Positions 48,077-57,226 of a stretch of DNA of 64,000 nt are shown piece by piece (position 1 is the stretch's first letter; each line of letters starts with the position of its first letter). The notes beneath the pieces are model-generated. The model saw only the letters and a list, made by a program, of their open reading frames with translations, searched no databases and had not been told where the DNA came from. The stretch is from Candidatus Odyssella thessalonicensis L13 (GTDB lineage: Bacteria; Pseudomonadota; Alphaproteobacteria; Paracaedibacterales; Paracaedibacteraceae). The stretch is taken from the NCBI RefSeq assembly GCF_000190415.1, contig NZ_AEWF01000001.1, positions 186,001-250,000 of the forward strand, written 5' to 3'. The position numbers and the translations under genes are program-made.

Positions 48077-49417
48077 CTATTCATATAGAAAAAACCTACA
48101 AAAAATTACAAAAGCAGGTAACAATATAGCACAGGACCAAAGCAAATACCCAAAGAAACTCGGCATTTTTTTTACGTACTGCTTCTCAGCAATGGCTTTA
48201 ACCATAAAATTGGGGGCATTTCCAATGTAGGTCATTGCTCCCATAAAGACTGCTCCGGCGGAAATAGCCATTAAGGTGGGCGCTAAAGTCGTTGCTAAAA
48301 CTTGCGCATCTCCTCCGGCCATATGAAAGAACACCAAGTAGGTAGGGGCATTATCAAGGAAAGCAGAAAGCCATCCTGTCAACCAGAAGTAAAGAGTATT
48401 ATCTGGCTGCCCGCCTGGATTGGCTAACTCTAACAGTGGAGCAAAAGGCCCCGCCCTTCCTTGATGGAGCATCTGAATTACCGGGATAATTGTGGTAAAT
48501 ATGCCAATAAATACTTTTGCCACCTCTTTAAAAGGTTCCCATGAATATTGATTATAGTGGCGGACATTCTTGGGAGTGATTTTCCACGATAGGACAGCCA
48601 AGGTCAGTAACAGCAGGTCTCTGATAACCTCGGCCCACGTTAAGTCAAAAAATCCTACCTGAGGTGCATCTTTCCAAGAACCGAGGAGCCAAACTGCGAT
48701 CACTACGCCGGCAAGAATGGGAAGATTACGCAGGCCCGTCATATTAAAACGCCGTTCTCCTTCTTGGCGTGCTTTTGGTTGGGGAGTTTCTTTAGATAAC
48801 AAATAGTAATCGAGAAGCCAGAATACAGTAATGAGTATCAATAAAAGTTTCACCATGGGGAGAAACAGATGCTGCATTGGCCACCAAAAAGGAACCCCCT
48901 GCAAATACCCCAAAAACAAAGGAGGATCACCGAGAGGTGTCAAACTGCCCCCTATATTAGCGACGAGAAAGATGTAAAAGATCACTAGGTGCACTTTATA
49001 TTTACGATGACGATTCATCTCCAAGAAAGGACGGATGAGGAGCATTGATGCGCCTGTGGTACCAATAAAGCTAGCAAGAAAAGAACCAAAGACTAAAAAT
49101 AAGCTATTCAGGGAGGCTTTAGCTCGAGTCTTGATGACAATATGAATACCGCCCGTAATGGTATATAAAGCAGCAATCATAAAGATGAAGGGGACATATT
49201 CATGCAAAAACATATGCATCCATTCATGACCTACTTCAGCGCCGCCAAATTTACCTATTAAGAAGGTCAGGCTAATTAAGGACCAAAAGATCACAAATCG
49301 GAAGTAATTTTTATGCCATATTTCACTGAACAAAATGGGGCCTAGAGAGATGGATAATAAGATCCCGATAAAAGGCAGGGAGTAAATATGTGATGATAAT
49401 GTCGGCTCAAATATCAT
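48077..49417 (-). CDS. NhaD/ArsB-type sodium:proton antiporter
   Basis: The 446-residue protein has about 11-12 membrane segments. Ion-transporter superfamily hallmarks are VANIGGSLTPLGDPPLFLGY (the helix-break motif), FLASFIGTTGASMLLIRPFL and SAFLDNAPTYLVFFHMAGGD. It probably exchanges Na+ for H+ across the inner membrane; NhaD identity versus a related anion transporter is not proven. It is first in the run to tamA and tamB, and divergent from uvrC. Confidence 0.85.
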   Translation of the reverse strand: MIFEPTLSSHIYSLPFIGILLSISLGPILFSEIWHKNYFRFVIFWSLISLTFLIGKFGGAEVGHEWMHMFLHEYVPFIFMIAALYTITGGIHIVIKTRAKASLNSLFLVFGSFLASFIGTTGASMLLIRPFLEMNRHRKYKVHLVIFYIFLVANIGGSLTPLGDPPLFLGYLQGVPFWWPMQHLFLPMVKLLLILITVFWLLDYYLLSKETPQPKARQEGERRFNMTGLRNLPILAGVVIAVWLLGSWKDAPQVGFFDLTWAEVIRDLLLLTLAVLSWKITPKNVRHYNQYSWEPFKEVAKVFIGIFTTIIPVIQMLHQGRAGPFAPLLELANPGGQPDNTLYFWLTGWLSAFLDNAPTYLVFFHMAGGDAQVLATTLAPTLMAISAGAVFMGAMTYIGNAPNFMVKAIAEKQYVKKMPSFFGYLLWSCAILLPAFVIFCRFFLYE

Positions 49418-49724
49418 AAAAATATAGTATCCGATTAAGGGTTATGAATAATGCTACAATAACTCGCTTTGGTTAATCAGGAAAGATGAAATGAATATTT
49501 ATCTGATTAAAATTGTGTTTAGTAATTTTAAAAATTATTAACAGTAGCTATAAAATAGATAGCGGCATAGTGTTGTTCTTGAGGACATAATCGTTTATAT
49601 AGTTATCTATAGAATTGTACTCCCCGGCTAGAGATCGTTTTTTTACAAGATAAAAGATACCCGTAAAGGGAGCATAATTAGTAACCCTCTAATTTTAAGG
49701 ATCCTGTTATCCTAACACTATTAA
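49418..49724. other. Divergent promoter region (nhaD-tam / uvrC)
   Basis: This AT-rich region between divergent genes has no frame worth calling. Both promoters must lie here; no LexA-like palindrome was recognised before uvrC. Confidence 0.5.
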
Positions 49725-51587
49725 ATGACATCTGATTGCCAACCATCTGCCTTAGACCACGGAATAAACGTTATTAAATCCGTAGTTAAAACTCTGCCAG
49801 AGAAACCCGGCGTTTATCGAATGTATAATAGGGACGATGAGCCGTTATACGTTGGTAAAGCTAAAAGCTTAAAAAAGCGCGTTGTTGCCTATACTAAAAC
49901 TGACCAATTACCAGTGCGGTTGCAACGCATGGTGGCTGAGACCATTCGCATGGAGATTGTCACCACCCATAGTGAAATAGAAGCCCTGTTGTTGGAAAGT
50001 AATCTCATCAAGAAGCTTCAGCCTCGCTATAATATCCTTTTAAAAGACGATAAATCTTTTCCTTATGTGTTAATTACTCAGGATCATAAATACCCAAGAA
50101 TTGTTAAGCATCGTGGACCCCAGCAAATTAAAGGGCGATATTTTGGCCCCTTTGCCAGCAATGCGGCCGTCGATGAATCATTAATTCTGCTGCAAAAGAT
50201 TTTTCTGCTGCGTAATTGCACCGATAATTATTTTTCAGGACGGACCCGGCCTTGTTTGCAATATCATATTAAGCGGTGCTCTGCCCCGTGTGTTAACAAG
50301 ATTAACCCAGAAGATTATAATGAATTGGTCAAACAAGCGATTGACTTCATCTTAGGTAGATCTTCTAAGGTTCAAGAATTTCTGGCTACAAAGATGCATG
50401 CAGCCAGTGAAGCGCTGGATTATGAGGCGGCGGCGACTTACCGGGATCGGATTGCCATGATTACGCGGTTGGTTGCACGTCAACGCATAAATGTTGAAGG
50501 GATCAGCGATGCTGATGTTGTCGCTATTTTAGAAAACTCTGGCCAAACCTGTGTACAGGTTTTCTTCTTTAGGCATGGACGGAATTTTGGGACAGAGTCT
50601 TTCTTTTTAGCCCACGCTCAAGAAGCTTCGTTAGAAGAAAAACTGGCAGCTTTTCTAACACAGTTTTATGCAGAGCGAGAACCGCCTAAGAAAGTCTTAT
50701 TAAGCTATCAGCCGGAAGAGTTGGATCTAATTAAATCGAGCTGCCGTGAACATTTTGGTAAAGTAACCAGTTGGGAAATCCCCAAAATGGGAACAAAGAA
50801 AGAACTGATCGATCATGCGCTCTCGAACGCAAAAGATGCCATCTCTCGTAAGCTAAATGAGTCGAGCTCCATGGCTAAACTTTTTGAAGATGTGGCGTCA
50901 ACTTTCCAATTATCGGCACGTCCTTCCCGTATAGAAGTTTACGACAATAGCCATGTCCAGGGGACCAACCCTTATGGCGTTATGGTGGTCGCCGATGAAA
51001 ATGGCTTTAATCGCCGCGCTTACCGCAAGTTTGCTATTAAGGGGGCGCAACCGGGGTTTGGAGGCGATGACTACGCCATGATGCGTGAAGTCTTGTCACG
51101 TCGTTTCGCCCGGGCCGATCAGGAAGACTGGCAGCTGCCTGATCTCATGTTGATTGATGGCGGCCTAGGGCAGTTAAATGCTGTCCTTAAAGTAATGGAA
51201 GAAATGGATATCAAAGGCGTTACCATTGTTGGCATTGCTAAAGGGGAACAGCGCAATGCTGGACGAGAACGATTTTTTATGGTCGGCCAAGAACCCTTCT
51301 CCCTTGAGCATAATTCCCCTACCCTACACTTTCTCCAACGCCTAAGGGATGAAGCTCACCGTTTTGCCATTGGCACCCACCGGGCCGGGCGACAAAAATC
51401 TATGATTAAGTCCCAATTGGATGAGATTTCTGGCATTGGTCCTAAACGCAAGAAGGCGCTGCTGCAGCATTTTGGCTCTGTCCGCGGCATCTCCGCCGCC
51501 AGTGTGCACGATCTGATGGTGGTGGAAGGCATCAGTGAAGCGGTTGCGAATGTTATTTATAGCCATTTCCATGACACCCTGGGATAA
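49725..51587 (+). CDS. uvrC: Excinuclease ABC subunit C
   Basis: The 620-residue protein has the GIY-YIG nuclease domain (PGVYRMYNRDDEPLYVGKAK, about 30-48), the cysteine-containing stretch CLQYHIKRCSAPCV, a UVR motif (ASEALDYEAAATYRDRIAMI) and the RNase H-like nuclease region (VYDNSHVQGTNPYGVMVV, LPDLMLIDGGLGQLNAVL). Tandem helix-hairpin-helix motifs lie at the end (ISGIGPKRKKALLQHFGSVR). With UvrA and UvrB it cuts on both sides of DNA lesions. Length is normal. Confidence 0.97.
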   Translation: MTSDCQPSALDHGINVIKSVVKTLPEKPGVYRMYNRDDEPLYVGKAKSLKKRVVAYTKTDQLPVRLQRMVAETIRMEIVTTHSEIEALLLESNLIKKLQPRYNILLKDDKSFPYVLITQDHKYPRIVKHRGPQQIKGRYFGPFASNAAVDESLILLQKIFLLRNCTDNYFSGRTRPCLQYHIKRCSAPCVNKINPEDYNELVKQAIDFILGRSSKVQEFLATKMHAASEALDYEAAATYRDRIAMITRLVARQRINVEGISDADVVAILENSGQTCVQVFFFRHGRNFGTESFFLAHAQEASLEEKLAAFLTQFYAEREPPKKVLLSYQPEELDLIKSSCREHFGKVTSWEIPKMGTKKELIDHALSNAKDAISRKLNESSSMAKLFEDVASTFQLSARPSRIEVYDNSHVQGTNPYGVMVVADENGFNRRAYRKFAIKGAQPGFGGDDYAMMREVLSRRFARADQEDWQLPDLMLIDGGLGQLNAVLKVMEEMDIKGVTIVGIAKGEQRNAGRERFFMVGQEPFSLEHNSPTLHFLQRLRDEAHRFAIGTHRAGRQKSMIKSQLDEISGIGPKRKKALLQHFGSVRGISAASVHDLMVVEGISEAVANVIYSHFHDTLG

Positions 51588-51659
51588 TTTTATTGTTTTT
51601 TAGAAAAGGTTATAGTAAATAAAATTCTAAATTAATTTTTAGAGTTATTGAGTGGTGAA

Positions 51660-52346
51660 ATGATTTCTAAATACGAAGATATTAAAAAGGCAGGAGAATA
51701 TTTACAAGAACATACTCGGAAATATCACCTTGAGCTTAATAGAGGATTCAATAAGTTTAAGGCGCCGCTCGGGATTTCGCTAGTCGTCTCAATTATTGCG
51801 ATGCTTATATCAGTTATTATTTATTCTAATAGATACAAAATAGCGCCAGAAATTTTATGGGATAAGAATTATTTTAATTTAGCATTAATATGTATTGTAT
51901 ATATATTTTCTTTTACATCTATTATTATTTTAATGATTAACGCAGGAGATTACTTAAGATCATTAAATCTTATCCAATATTTAAAATCTAAAGAGTTTGT
52001 CCTCTCTTTACGCATTAAAAAATCTTTAGTGTTCTATGTAAAAATAATTCTGTTATGCACTACAATGTCGCTCCATTCTAAAAGTAGGGTAAACAGATTT
52101 ATAAAAACCATTTTAGGCATTATAACATTTATTATTAAGCTTCCTAAAATTTATGTCTTTGCGGTCCCCTTCCTTTATACTTTATTCTTCTGGCTAATTC
52201 TGCATGGGCAGCCAGAGAATGCTCTCTTATTATTGCAGCTATGGGCGATAATAGGGATATTTTCTATATTTTCTTCTGATGAAACAAGAAGCTATATATT
52301 TGTTTGCTTGAGTGTAAATTACTTTGTTTTTTGTACTGGTCCTTAA
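51660..52346 (+). CDS. Membrane protein, N-terminal part
   Basis: About 228 residues. A charged N-terminus (ISKYEDIKKAGEYLQEHTRK) is followed by about six hydrophobic segments, e.g. GISLVVSIIAMLISVIIYSN and FNLALICIVYIFSFTSIIIL. The frame stops early at the T6 slippage point. Function unknown. Confidence 0.5.
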   Translation: MISKYEDIKKAGEYLQEHTRKYHLELNRGFNKFKAPLGISLVVSIIAMLISVIIYSNRYKIAPEILWDKNYFNLALICIVYIFSFTSIIILMINAGDYLRSLNLIQYLKSKEFVLSLRIKKSLVFYVKIILLCTTMSLHSKSRVNRFIKTILGIITFIIKLPKIYVFAVPFLYTLFFWLILHGQPENALLLLQLWAIIGIFSIFSSDETRSYIFVCLSVNYFVFCTGP

Positions 52347-52777
52347 ATCTTCTGCTAATGCTCAACAATGTTGATGAAAATTTTTCTCCTTTAAATGCCT
52401 TTGCATTTGCACCTTTTCTAGCATATATGGTGTTTTTTGTGAGGCCCCTTGAATATAGTTCTCCCATTGAGCAGCGATCGCGCCAAAGTGTAGTAATGTG
52501 TGTTATTCTTAGTATAGTAGCCCCTCAAGCTTTTGAATCATTAATGTCTTTTACATATACCGGCGGTGGCTTGCCAATTGTGATATCTCATCAAAAGCAG
52601 CCTGAGACTCACAAAGCGCTCTTGGTTATGGATAGAAAGGACGACTTTATTGCCTTTGATACGGAAACTCAGTCCAGTAAAATTTATGAAAAATCAGATA
52701 TTTTTTGGCAACTTGAAAAAGCTGCCTTGAACTCCAAAAATAATAATGCCACTATAGTCTCAAACAAGGAGACATAA
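52304..52777 (+). CDS. Membrane protein, C-terminal part
   Basis: This 157-codon frame holds two or three membrane segments (NAFAFAPFLAYMVFFVRPLE, SVVMCVILSIVAPQAFESLM) and a soluble tail (HKALLVMDRKDDFIAFDTET). The TTG start is arbitrary and the frame overlaps the upstream one by 43 bases, as expected for a frameshifted gene. Confidence 0.45.
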   Translation: MLECKLLCFLYWSLNLLLMLNNVDENFSPLNAFAFAPFLAYMVFFVRPLEYSSPIEQRSRQSVVMCVILSIVAPQAFESLMSFTYTGGGLPIVISHQKQPETHKALLVMDRKDDFIAFDTETQSSKIYEKSDIFWQLEKAALNSKNNNATIVSNKET

Positions 52778-52780
52778 TCC

Positions 52781-53326
52781 GTGCTAACAATACCCAATAT
52801 CTTGACATTCATTCGAATTTTATTGATACCGGTGGTGGTAGTTGCGTTTTACGTCGACACTGTATTCTGGCGATGGCTGGCGGTTTTTGCCTTTGCTAGC
52901 GCCTGCTTTACCGATTATTTGGATGGCTATTTAGCGCGAGTTCTCAAGCAAAGCAGCAAGCTGGGAACATTTTTAGACCCTATCGCCGATAAACTGTTAG
53001 TTGCTACCACCCTCCTCTACATGGCAGGCTATGATAAAATTTCCCGCCTTTCCTTAATCCCTGCTGCCATTATCCTGTGCCGTGAAATTATGGTTTCCGG
53101 CCTGCGTGAACATTTGAGTGACATTAATGTCTCATTACCTGTGAGTAACCTGGCAAAATGGAAAACAGCGACTCAAATGTTAGCAATTACTGTTCTGCTG
53201 ATAGGTGATGTCTCCAAGCGCCCCATCGCCTGGGTGGGCGAATTATTTTTATGGGCTGCGGGGATATTAACCATTATCACTGCTTATACCTATGTGATAA
53301 AGACAATTCAGAACTTTGAAGACTAA
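52781..53326 (+). CDS. pgsA: CDP-diacylglycerol--glycerol-3-phosphate 3-phosphatidyltransferase
   Basis: The 181-residue membrane enzyme has the full CDP-alcohol phosphotransferase signature DYLDGYLARVLKQSSKLGTF followed by LDPIADKLL, with Asp45, Asp48, Gly49, Ala52, Arg53, Gly62, Asp66 and Asp70 in register. It makes phosphatidylglycerol phosphate from the CDP-diacylglycerol produced by CdsA. The start is GTG at 52781, set by AAGGAG nine bases upstream. uvrC-pgsA proximity is common in proteobacteria; here one damaged membrane gene lies between them. Confidence 0.95.
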   Translation: MLTIPNILTFIRILLIPVVVVAFYVDTVFWRWLAVFAFASACFTDYLDGYLARVLKQSSKLGTFLDPIADKLLVATTLLYMAGYDKISRLSLIPAAIILCREIMVSGLREHLSDINVSLPVSNLAKWKTATQMLAITVLLIGDVSKRPIAWVGELFLWAAGILTIITAYTYVIKTIQNFED

Positions 53327-53408
53327 TATTTTTGTCCTGCTTTAAAGATTAATTAACCCTACGACACTATTTTATCGTGAGGATAACCCTGAACAGGACA
53401 TTATCGTC

Positions 53409-55013
53409 ATGAAGACCATAATTAATCGATTACTTGCAGTGATAATAGTGTGCGGGTCTGCAGCAATGGCAGCGTCTGCTAATTTCTCTGATGCCAATAA
53501 ACACCTTGAAGCGCTTGTTAGTAGTAATAAGAGCCTGAGTAGCGACACCCGCGAGTTTTACAAGCAGCATAACTATACGGCTGTTTGGTATCCGAACGGG
53601 AAAGAAAGTGTTGCCGCTCAAATAGCTAAAAAAGTACTGAAGGAAGCGGATCAAGAAGGATTGGATCCTCTAGATTATCAAGAAGGTTGGGCAGAAAAGA
53701 AAGACGCTGACTGGGCTACAGCAGAGATTGCTCTCACAAATACTTTCTTAAGGTTTATTGACCATGTGCGTGTGGGGCGTGTGCCTGCAAAAGATGCTGC
53801 TCGCACGATTAAGCTTGTGTCTCCTAAAACAGATCCTGTCAAGTTGCTGACTGAGGCTTTACAAGATGGGGCCAATAAGTTTAATAAGTTGACCCAGATG
53901 GCCCCCGATGTTACGGGTTATCAGGATTTAAAGACTCTGCTTCAGACCTTTAAAGCCTTGTCTGCTAAATGGGGAGATCTTCCCAGCTTAAAAAAGACAA
54001 AGGTGAAAGTGGGACAATCGGACCCTAATATTGTAGCTCTCAAGAAAATCCTGGTCGCCTATGGCTATTATACAGATGCTAATTTTGATGACGTCTATAC
54101 TCAGGAGTTATTTAATGCCGTAGTCGACTTTCAGCGCCACAATAATTTAGAAGCTGATGGTGTTATCGGTGAGGATACGGCCCGCGCTCTCAATGTGCCA
54201 ATTAAACGTCGCATCCAGCAGATTATTATTAATATGGAGCGCCTACGTTGGCTGCCCGATGATTTAGGGGAACGCCATATTATTGTTAATGTAGCCGGTT
54301 ATGAAGTCTTGGCGGTTACCAATAAGAAAATAGATATCCGTATGCGCTCCATTGTCGGTCAAGTTGGGCGTAAAACTCCGCTATTTTATGCACCATTAAA
54401 AAATATTGTGATCAATCCTTCCTGGGGGGTTCCTAAGAGTATTCTAGTGCGTGATAAGCTTCCTAAGATTATTAATGATCCAAGTTATATTGAGCGAGCC
54501 GGTTTTACCGTCTATGATAATGCCGGTAATCAATTGGATCCTTACCATGTAGATTGGGAAAGTCACGGTTCTAATATAAACTTAAGGCAAAGGCCGGGCT
54601 TTCAAAACGCTTTGGGGCGCATCAAGCTAAATATTGATAATCCCTATGCTATTTATCTCCATGGTACCCCTACAGGCAAGCTGTTTGACAAACCGCGCCG
54701 TAATCTCTCATCTGGTTGTATTCGCTTGCAATATCCTAATCAATTGGCTGCTTGGGTGCTTCAAAAGGAGAATGGCTGGAATGAAAACAAAGTTCAGGAA
54801 CAGATCAATTCCGGGCGTACCATCACGGTCCCTCTTAAAAAGCAGCTGCCAGTTTATTTTACTTATCAGACTGTATGGCTGTCGGACGATGGCAAACCCC
54901 ATTTTAGTCCTGATGCCTATAAAATGGATGACAATCTAATTGAGCTCTTAAAGCTCAATAGGCAGCCAGTAACAGAAATCGCTAAGAGTAATTATCAAAT
55001 TAGGTATGCTTGA
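53409..55013 (+). CDS. L,D-transpeptidase (YcbB/LdtD-like)
   Basis: The 534-residue protein has a signal peptide (LLAVIIVCGSAAMAASA) and a scaffold domain (about 25-190). A peptidoglycan-binding domain lies at about 205-270 (ALKKILVAYGYYTDANFDDV, VVDFQRHNNLEADGVIGEDT), then a YkuD catalytic domain with HGTPTGKLFDKPRRNLSSGC and IRLQYP holding the catalytic His and Cys. It forms 3-3 cross-links in peptidoglycan in the periplasm. Gene order and length fit the YcbB subgroup. It pairs in theme with AmpG-like recycling at 5234. Confidence 0.92.
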   Translation: MKTIINRLLAVIIVCGSAAMAASANFSDANKHLEALVSSNKSLSSDTREFYKQHNYTAVWYPNGKESVAAQIAKKVLKEADQEGLDPLDYQEGWAEKKDADWATAEIALTNTFLRFIDHVRVGRVPAKDAARTIKLVSPKTDPVKLLTEALQDGANKFNKLTQMAPDVTGYQDLKTLLQTFKALSAKWGDLPSLKKTKVKVGQSDPNIVALKKILVAYGYYTDANFDDVYTQELFNAVVDFQRHNNLEADGVIGEDTARALNVPIKRRIQQIIINMERLRWLPDDLGERHIIVNVAGYEVLAVTNKKIDIRMRSIVGQVGRKTPLFYAPLKNIVINPSWGVPKSILVRDKLPKIINDPSYIERAGFTVYDNAGNQLDPYHVDWESHGSNINLRQRPGFQNALGRIKLNIDNPYAIYLHGTPTGKLFDKPRRNLSSGCIRLQYPNQLAAWVLQKENGWNENKVQEQINSGRTITVPLKKQLPVYFTYQTVWLSDDGKPHFSPDAYKMDDNLIELLKLNRQPVTEIAKSNYQIRYA

Positions 55014-55033
55014 GAAGATAATTAGAGAGTAAA

Positions 55034-55110
55034 TGGTCGGAACGGCGGGATTTGAACCCACGACCCCTACCCCCCCAGAGTAGTGCGCTACCAGGCTGCG
55101 CTACGTTCCG
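55034..55110 (-). tRNA. tRNA-Pro (GGG)
   Basis: Acceptor CGGAACG (5' end at 55110) pairs with CGTTCCG near the 3' end, followed by A and encoded CCA. The D-arm GCGCAGCCTGGTAGCGC and T-arm GTGGGTTCAAATCCC are normal. The anticodon loop CTGGGGG reads GGG, so proline. Length 77 with CCA. Confidence 0.93.
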
Positions 55111-55235
55111 ATTTGATAACCGTGAGGTATCATTTCTTGCAGGGCTTATTGCTCTGCATTTTATTTTTAACAACTTACATCAGGAACAGGAATAGGTAAT
55201 CTTTTTTACTCCTATCCTACGTCTGCTTTCGAAAC

Positions 55236-55269
55236 TTTTCAAGGTACACTTCGTTTTCCACCTTGAAAA
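55236..55269 (-). terminator. 10-bp hairpin downstream of tRNA-Ser
   Basis: TTTTCAAGGT and ACCTTGAAAA are perfect complements around a 14-base loop, 15 bases beyond the 3' end of tRNA-Ser on the minus strand. Likely a terminator or processing structure; only a weak T-tract follows. Confidence 0.45.
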
Positions 55270-55284
55270 ATTCCAAATCAAACG

Positions 55285-55374
55285 TGGCGGAAGGGGTGGG
55301 ATTCGAACCCACGAAGGAGTTGCCCCCTTGCCGGTTTTCAAGACCGGTGCTTTCAACCACTCAGCCACCCTTCC
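55285..55374 (-). tRNA. tRNA-Ser (TGA)
   Basis: Class II tRNA of 90 bases: acceptor GGAAGGG with CCCTTCC, discriminator G and encoded CCA. Anticodon stem CCGGT/ACCGG with loop CTTGAAA gives anticodon TGA. A long variable arm (CAAGGGGGCAACTCCTTC) and T-arm GTGGGTTCGAATCCCAC confirm serine. Confidence 0.95.
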
Positions 55375-55555
55375 GTATTAGCATCTGCTAAACATAATTT
55401 ATTTATTGCTTAAAACTGTCTAGTGCGTCAACTGATTTGTGCTCAATTTGTACATTTTTCAGGTTAAGAGATTTTTAACTGCGACAACCCATCCCTGTAC
55501 GTCCTCATCAAAATAAAGTTATAGTTAAGTAATATCAATATGTTGGGTTTTTTAA

Positions 55556-55696
55556 ATGCGGCGATATTTTGTGCATCTGGGCGTTATAATTGTGATCAAG
55601 GTCATGATCGTTACTTGGATGGCTCAGTGTTTATTTCCAAAAGAAAACCGCATTAAAGTGAATACCTCTTTAATTCAACATAAACTTATGGATTAG
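55556..55696 (+). CDS. cydP: Putative small cytochrome bd oxidase subunit CydP
   Basis: This 46-residue frame ends two bases before the cydA start. It has a basic N-terminus, one membrane helix (VHLGVIIVIKVMIVTWMAQC) and a tail FPKENRIKVNTSLIQHKL. The pattern, a Lys inside the helix, then FP...R..V......HL, matches the CydP small proteins encoded before cydAB in other proteobacteria. Position and pattern support the call; the ribosome site is weak. It is a likely accessory or assembly subunit of the bd oxidase in the inner membrane. Confidence 0.68.
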   Translation: MRRYFVHLGVIIVIKVMIVTWMAQCLFPKENRIKVNTSLIQHKLMD

Positions 55697-55698
55697 CT

Positions 55699-57222
55699 AT
55701 GGAAACTATTGTTGATTTATCACGGCTACAATTTGCCGTTACCGCCTTGTACCACTTTCTCTTTGTTCCCCTAACATTAGGATTGTCGTTCATCCTTGCC
55801 ATTATGGAGAGCGTCTATGTGATGACGGGCAAGGAAATATGGCGAACAATGACTAAATTTTGGGGCGTCCTCTTTGGAATTAACTTTGCCATGGGGGTTG
55901 CGACCGGAATTACCATGGAATTTCAATTTGGAACCAATTGGGCCTATTACTCCCATTATGTTGGCGACATTTTTGGATCCTTATTAGCTATTGAAGGATT
56001 AATGGCCTTTTTCTTAGAAGCGACCTTTATTGGACTATTTTTCTTTGGCTGGAACAAACTGACAAAGGTACAACATTTAGTTTGTACATGGCTGTTAGCA
56101 CTAGGTACAAATTTTTCGGCTTTATGGATTCTTATTGCCAATGCTTGGATGCAGAATCCTATAGGATCAGACTTTAATCCAGAATCCATGCGTATGGAGC
56201 TAAGCTCTTTTTACCAAGTATTTTTCAATCCGGTTGCGCAATGTAAATTTGTACACACCGTGAGTGCGGGCTATGTAACAGGAGCGATGTTTGTCTTATC
56301 AATTAGTGCTTATTATCTCTTAAAAGGAAAGCATACTGATATTGCCAAACGTTCTATAGCTGTCGCCGCCAGTTTTGGCTTGGCCTCAGCATTATCTGTT
56401 GTGGTGCTCGGGGATGAAAGCGGCTATACCGCCTCTGAGAACCAAAAGATGAAATTGGCTGCCATGGAAGCAATGTGGGAGACAGAACCCGCTCCGGCCA
56501 GTTTTACGCTGTTCGGTATTCCCAGTTTAAAGGACCGCAAAACTTATGCTGAAGTTAAAGTTCCTTGGGTATTAGGATTAATTGCCACCCGTTCATTTGA
56601 TCAAGAAGTGCCCGGAATTAAAGAGCTGGTAGAGCATGCTAAGATAAGAATTGCTAGTGGTATCGAAGCCTATAAAGCCCTGCAGTTACTCCGGCAAGAT
56701 AAAAATGATGAAACGGCACAAAAGATATTTACCGGAAACAAAGACAACCTAGGTTATGGTCTTCTTTTAAAGAAGTTTATTGATGATCCCTCGCAGGCTA
56801 CGTCCGACATTATTGACAAAGCCGCAGAAGCCACAATTCCTAACGTTCCCGTTTTATTCTGGTCATTTCGTTTGATGGTTGGCCTCGGATTATATTTTAT
56901 CTTGCTGTTTGGCTATGCGTTCTATCGTGCAGCGCGCCGTGATGTGCATACCCATAAGAACTTCCTACGCTTGGCTTTTATCAGTCTTCCCTTACCATGG
57001 ATAGCTATTGAGTTAGGATGGATTGTGGCCGAATATGGCCGCCAGCCTTGGGCTATAGAGGGCGTCTTGCCTACCTTTTTAGGGGTGTCGAGTGTCTCTC
57101 AAGGGCAAGTGCTGACTTCTTTAATAGGTTTTGTCGTTTTCTATAGCATTCTTTTAATTGTTGACCTTTATTTGATGCGTAAATATATCAAAATTGGTCC
57201 AGATATCGTTAACCAGAGGTGA
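55699..57222 (+). CDS. cydA: Cytochrome bd ubiquinol oxidase subunit I
   Basis: The 507-residue membrane protein starts METIVDLSRLQFAVTALYHF with the b595 histidine and has FGVLFGINFAMGVATGITME-like helices. A long quinol loop (about 250-385, starting WETEPAPASFTLFG) places it in the long-Q-loop group, and the GRQPW motif is present (WIVAEYGRQPWAIEGVLPT). It oxidises ubiquinol and reduces oxygen with high affinity, without pumping protons. First large gene of cydP-cydA-cydB-cydX. Confidence 0.97.
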   Translation: METIVDLSRLQFAVTALYHFLFVPLTLGLSFILAIMESVYVMTGKEIWRTMTKFWGVLFGINFAMGVATGITMEFQFGTNWAYYSHYVGDIFGSLLAIEGLMAFFLEATFIGLFFFGWNKLTKVQHLVCTWLLALGTNFSALWILIANAWMQNPIGSDFNPESMRMELSSFYQVFFNPVAQCKFVHTVSAGYVTGAMFVLSISAYYLLKGKHTDIAKRSIAVAASFGLASALSVVVLGDESGYTASENQKMKLAAMEAMWETEPAPASFTLFGIPSLKDRKTYAEVKVPWVLGLIATRSFDQEVPGIKELVEHAKIRIASGIEAYKALQLLRQDKNDETAQKIFTGNKDNLGYGLLLKKFIDDPSQATSDIIDKAAEATIPNVPVLFWSFRLMVGLGLYFILLFGYAFYRAARRDVHTHKNFLRLAFISLPLPWIAIELGWIVAEYGRQPWAIEGVLPTFLGVSSVSQGQVLTSLIGFVVFYSILLIVDLYLMRKYIKIGPDIVNQR

Positions 57223-57226
57223 AATT

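Larger units (their letters stand above)
51660..52777 (+). pseudogene. Membrane protein gene frameshifted at a T6 tract
   Basis: The first frame (ATG 51660, or TTG 51648) encodes a multi-helix membrane protein ending VNYFVFCTGP at a TAA (52344-52346). The next frame, open from before 52304 to 52777, continues with further membrane helices. Adding one T to the T6 run at 52327-52332 gives NYFVFLYWSLNLLLMLNNVD and one product of about 373 residues. No family is recognised. It lies between uvrC and pgsA; the 3' end is three bases before the pgsA start, so the genes are co-transcribed. Confidence 0.58.

Noticed and set aside
55180-55368. 62-codon minus-strand frame (MAEWLKAPVLKTGKGATPS...)
   Set aside because: It reads through tRNA-Ser; this peptide is a well-known artefact of serine tRNA genes.
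55034-55374. tRNA pair as an integration site of a mobile element
   Set aside because: No integrase, transposase or duplicated tRNA end was found nearby.
55586-55599. FNR-like site ATAAT-TGTG-ATCAA before cydA
   Set aside because: Only one half-site is exact, and the sequence lies inside the cydP reading frame, so it is more likely coding.
57194-57226. Upstream extension of cydB
   Set aside because: It lies within the end of cydA; the ATG at 57227 has a ribosome site and gives the normal N-terminus.
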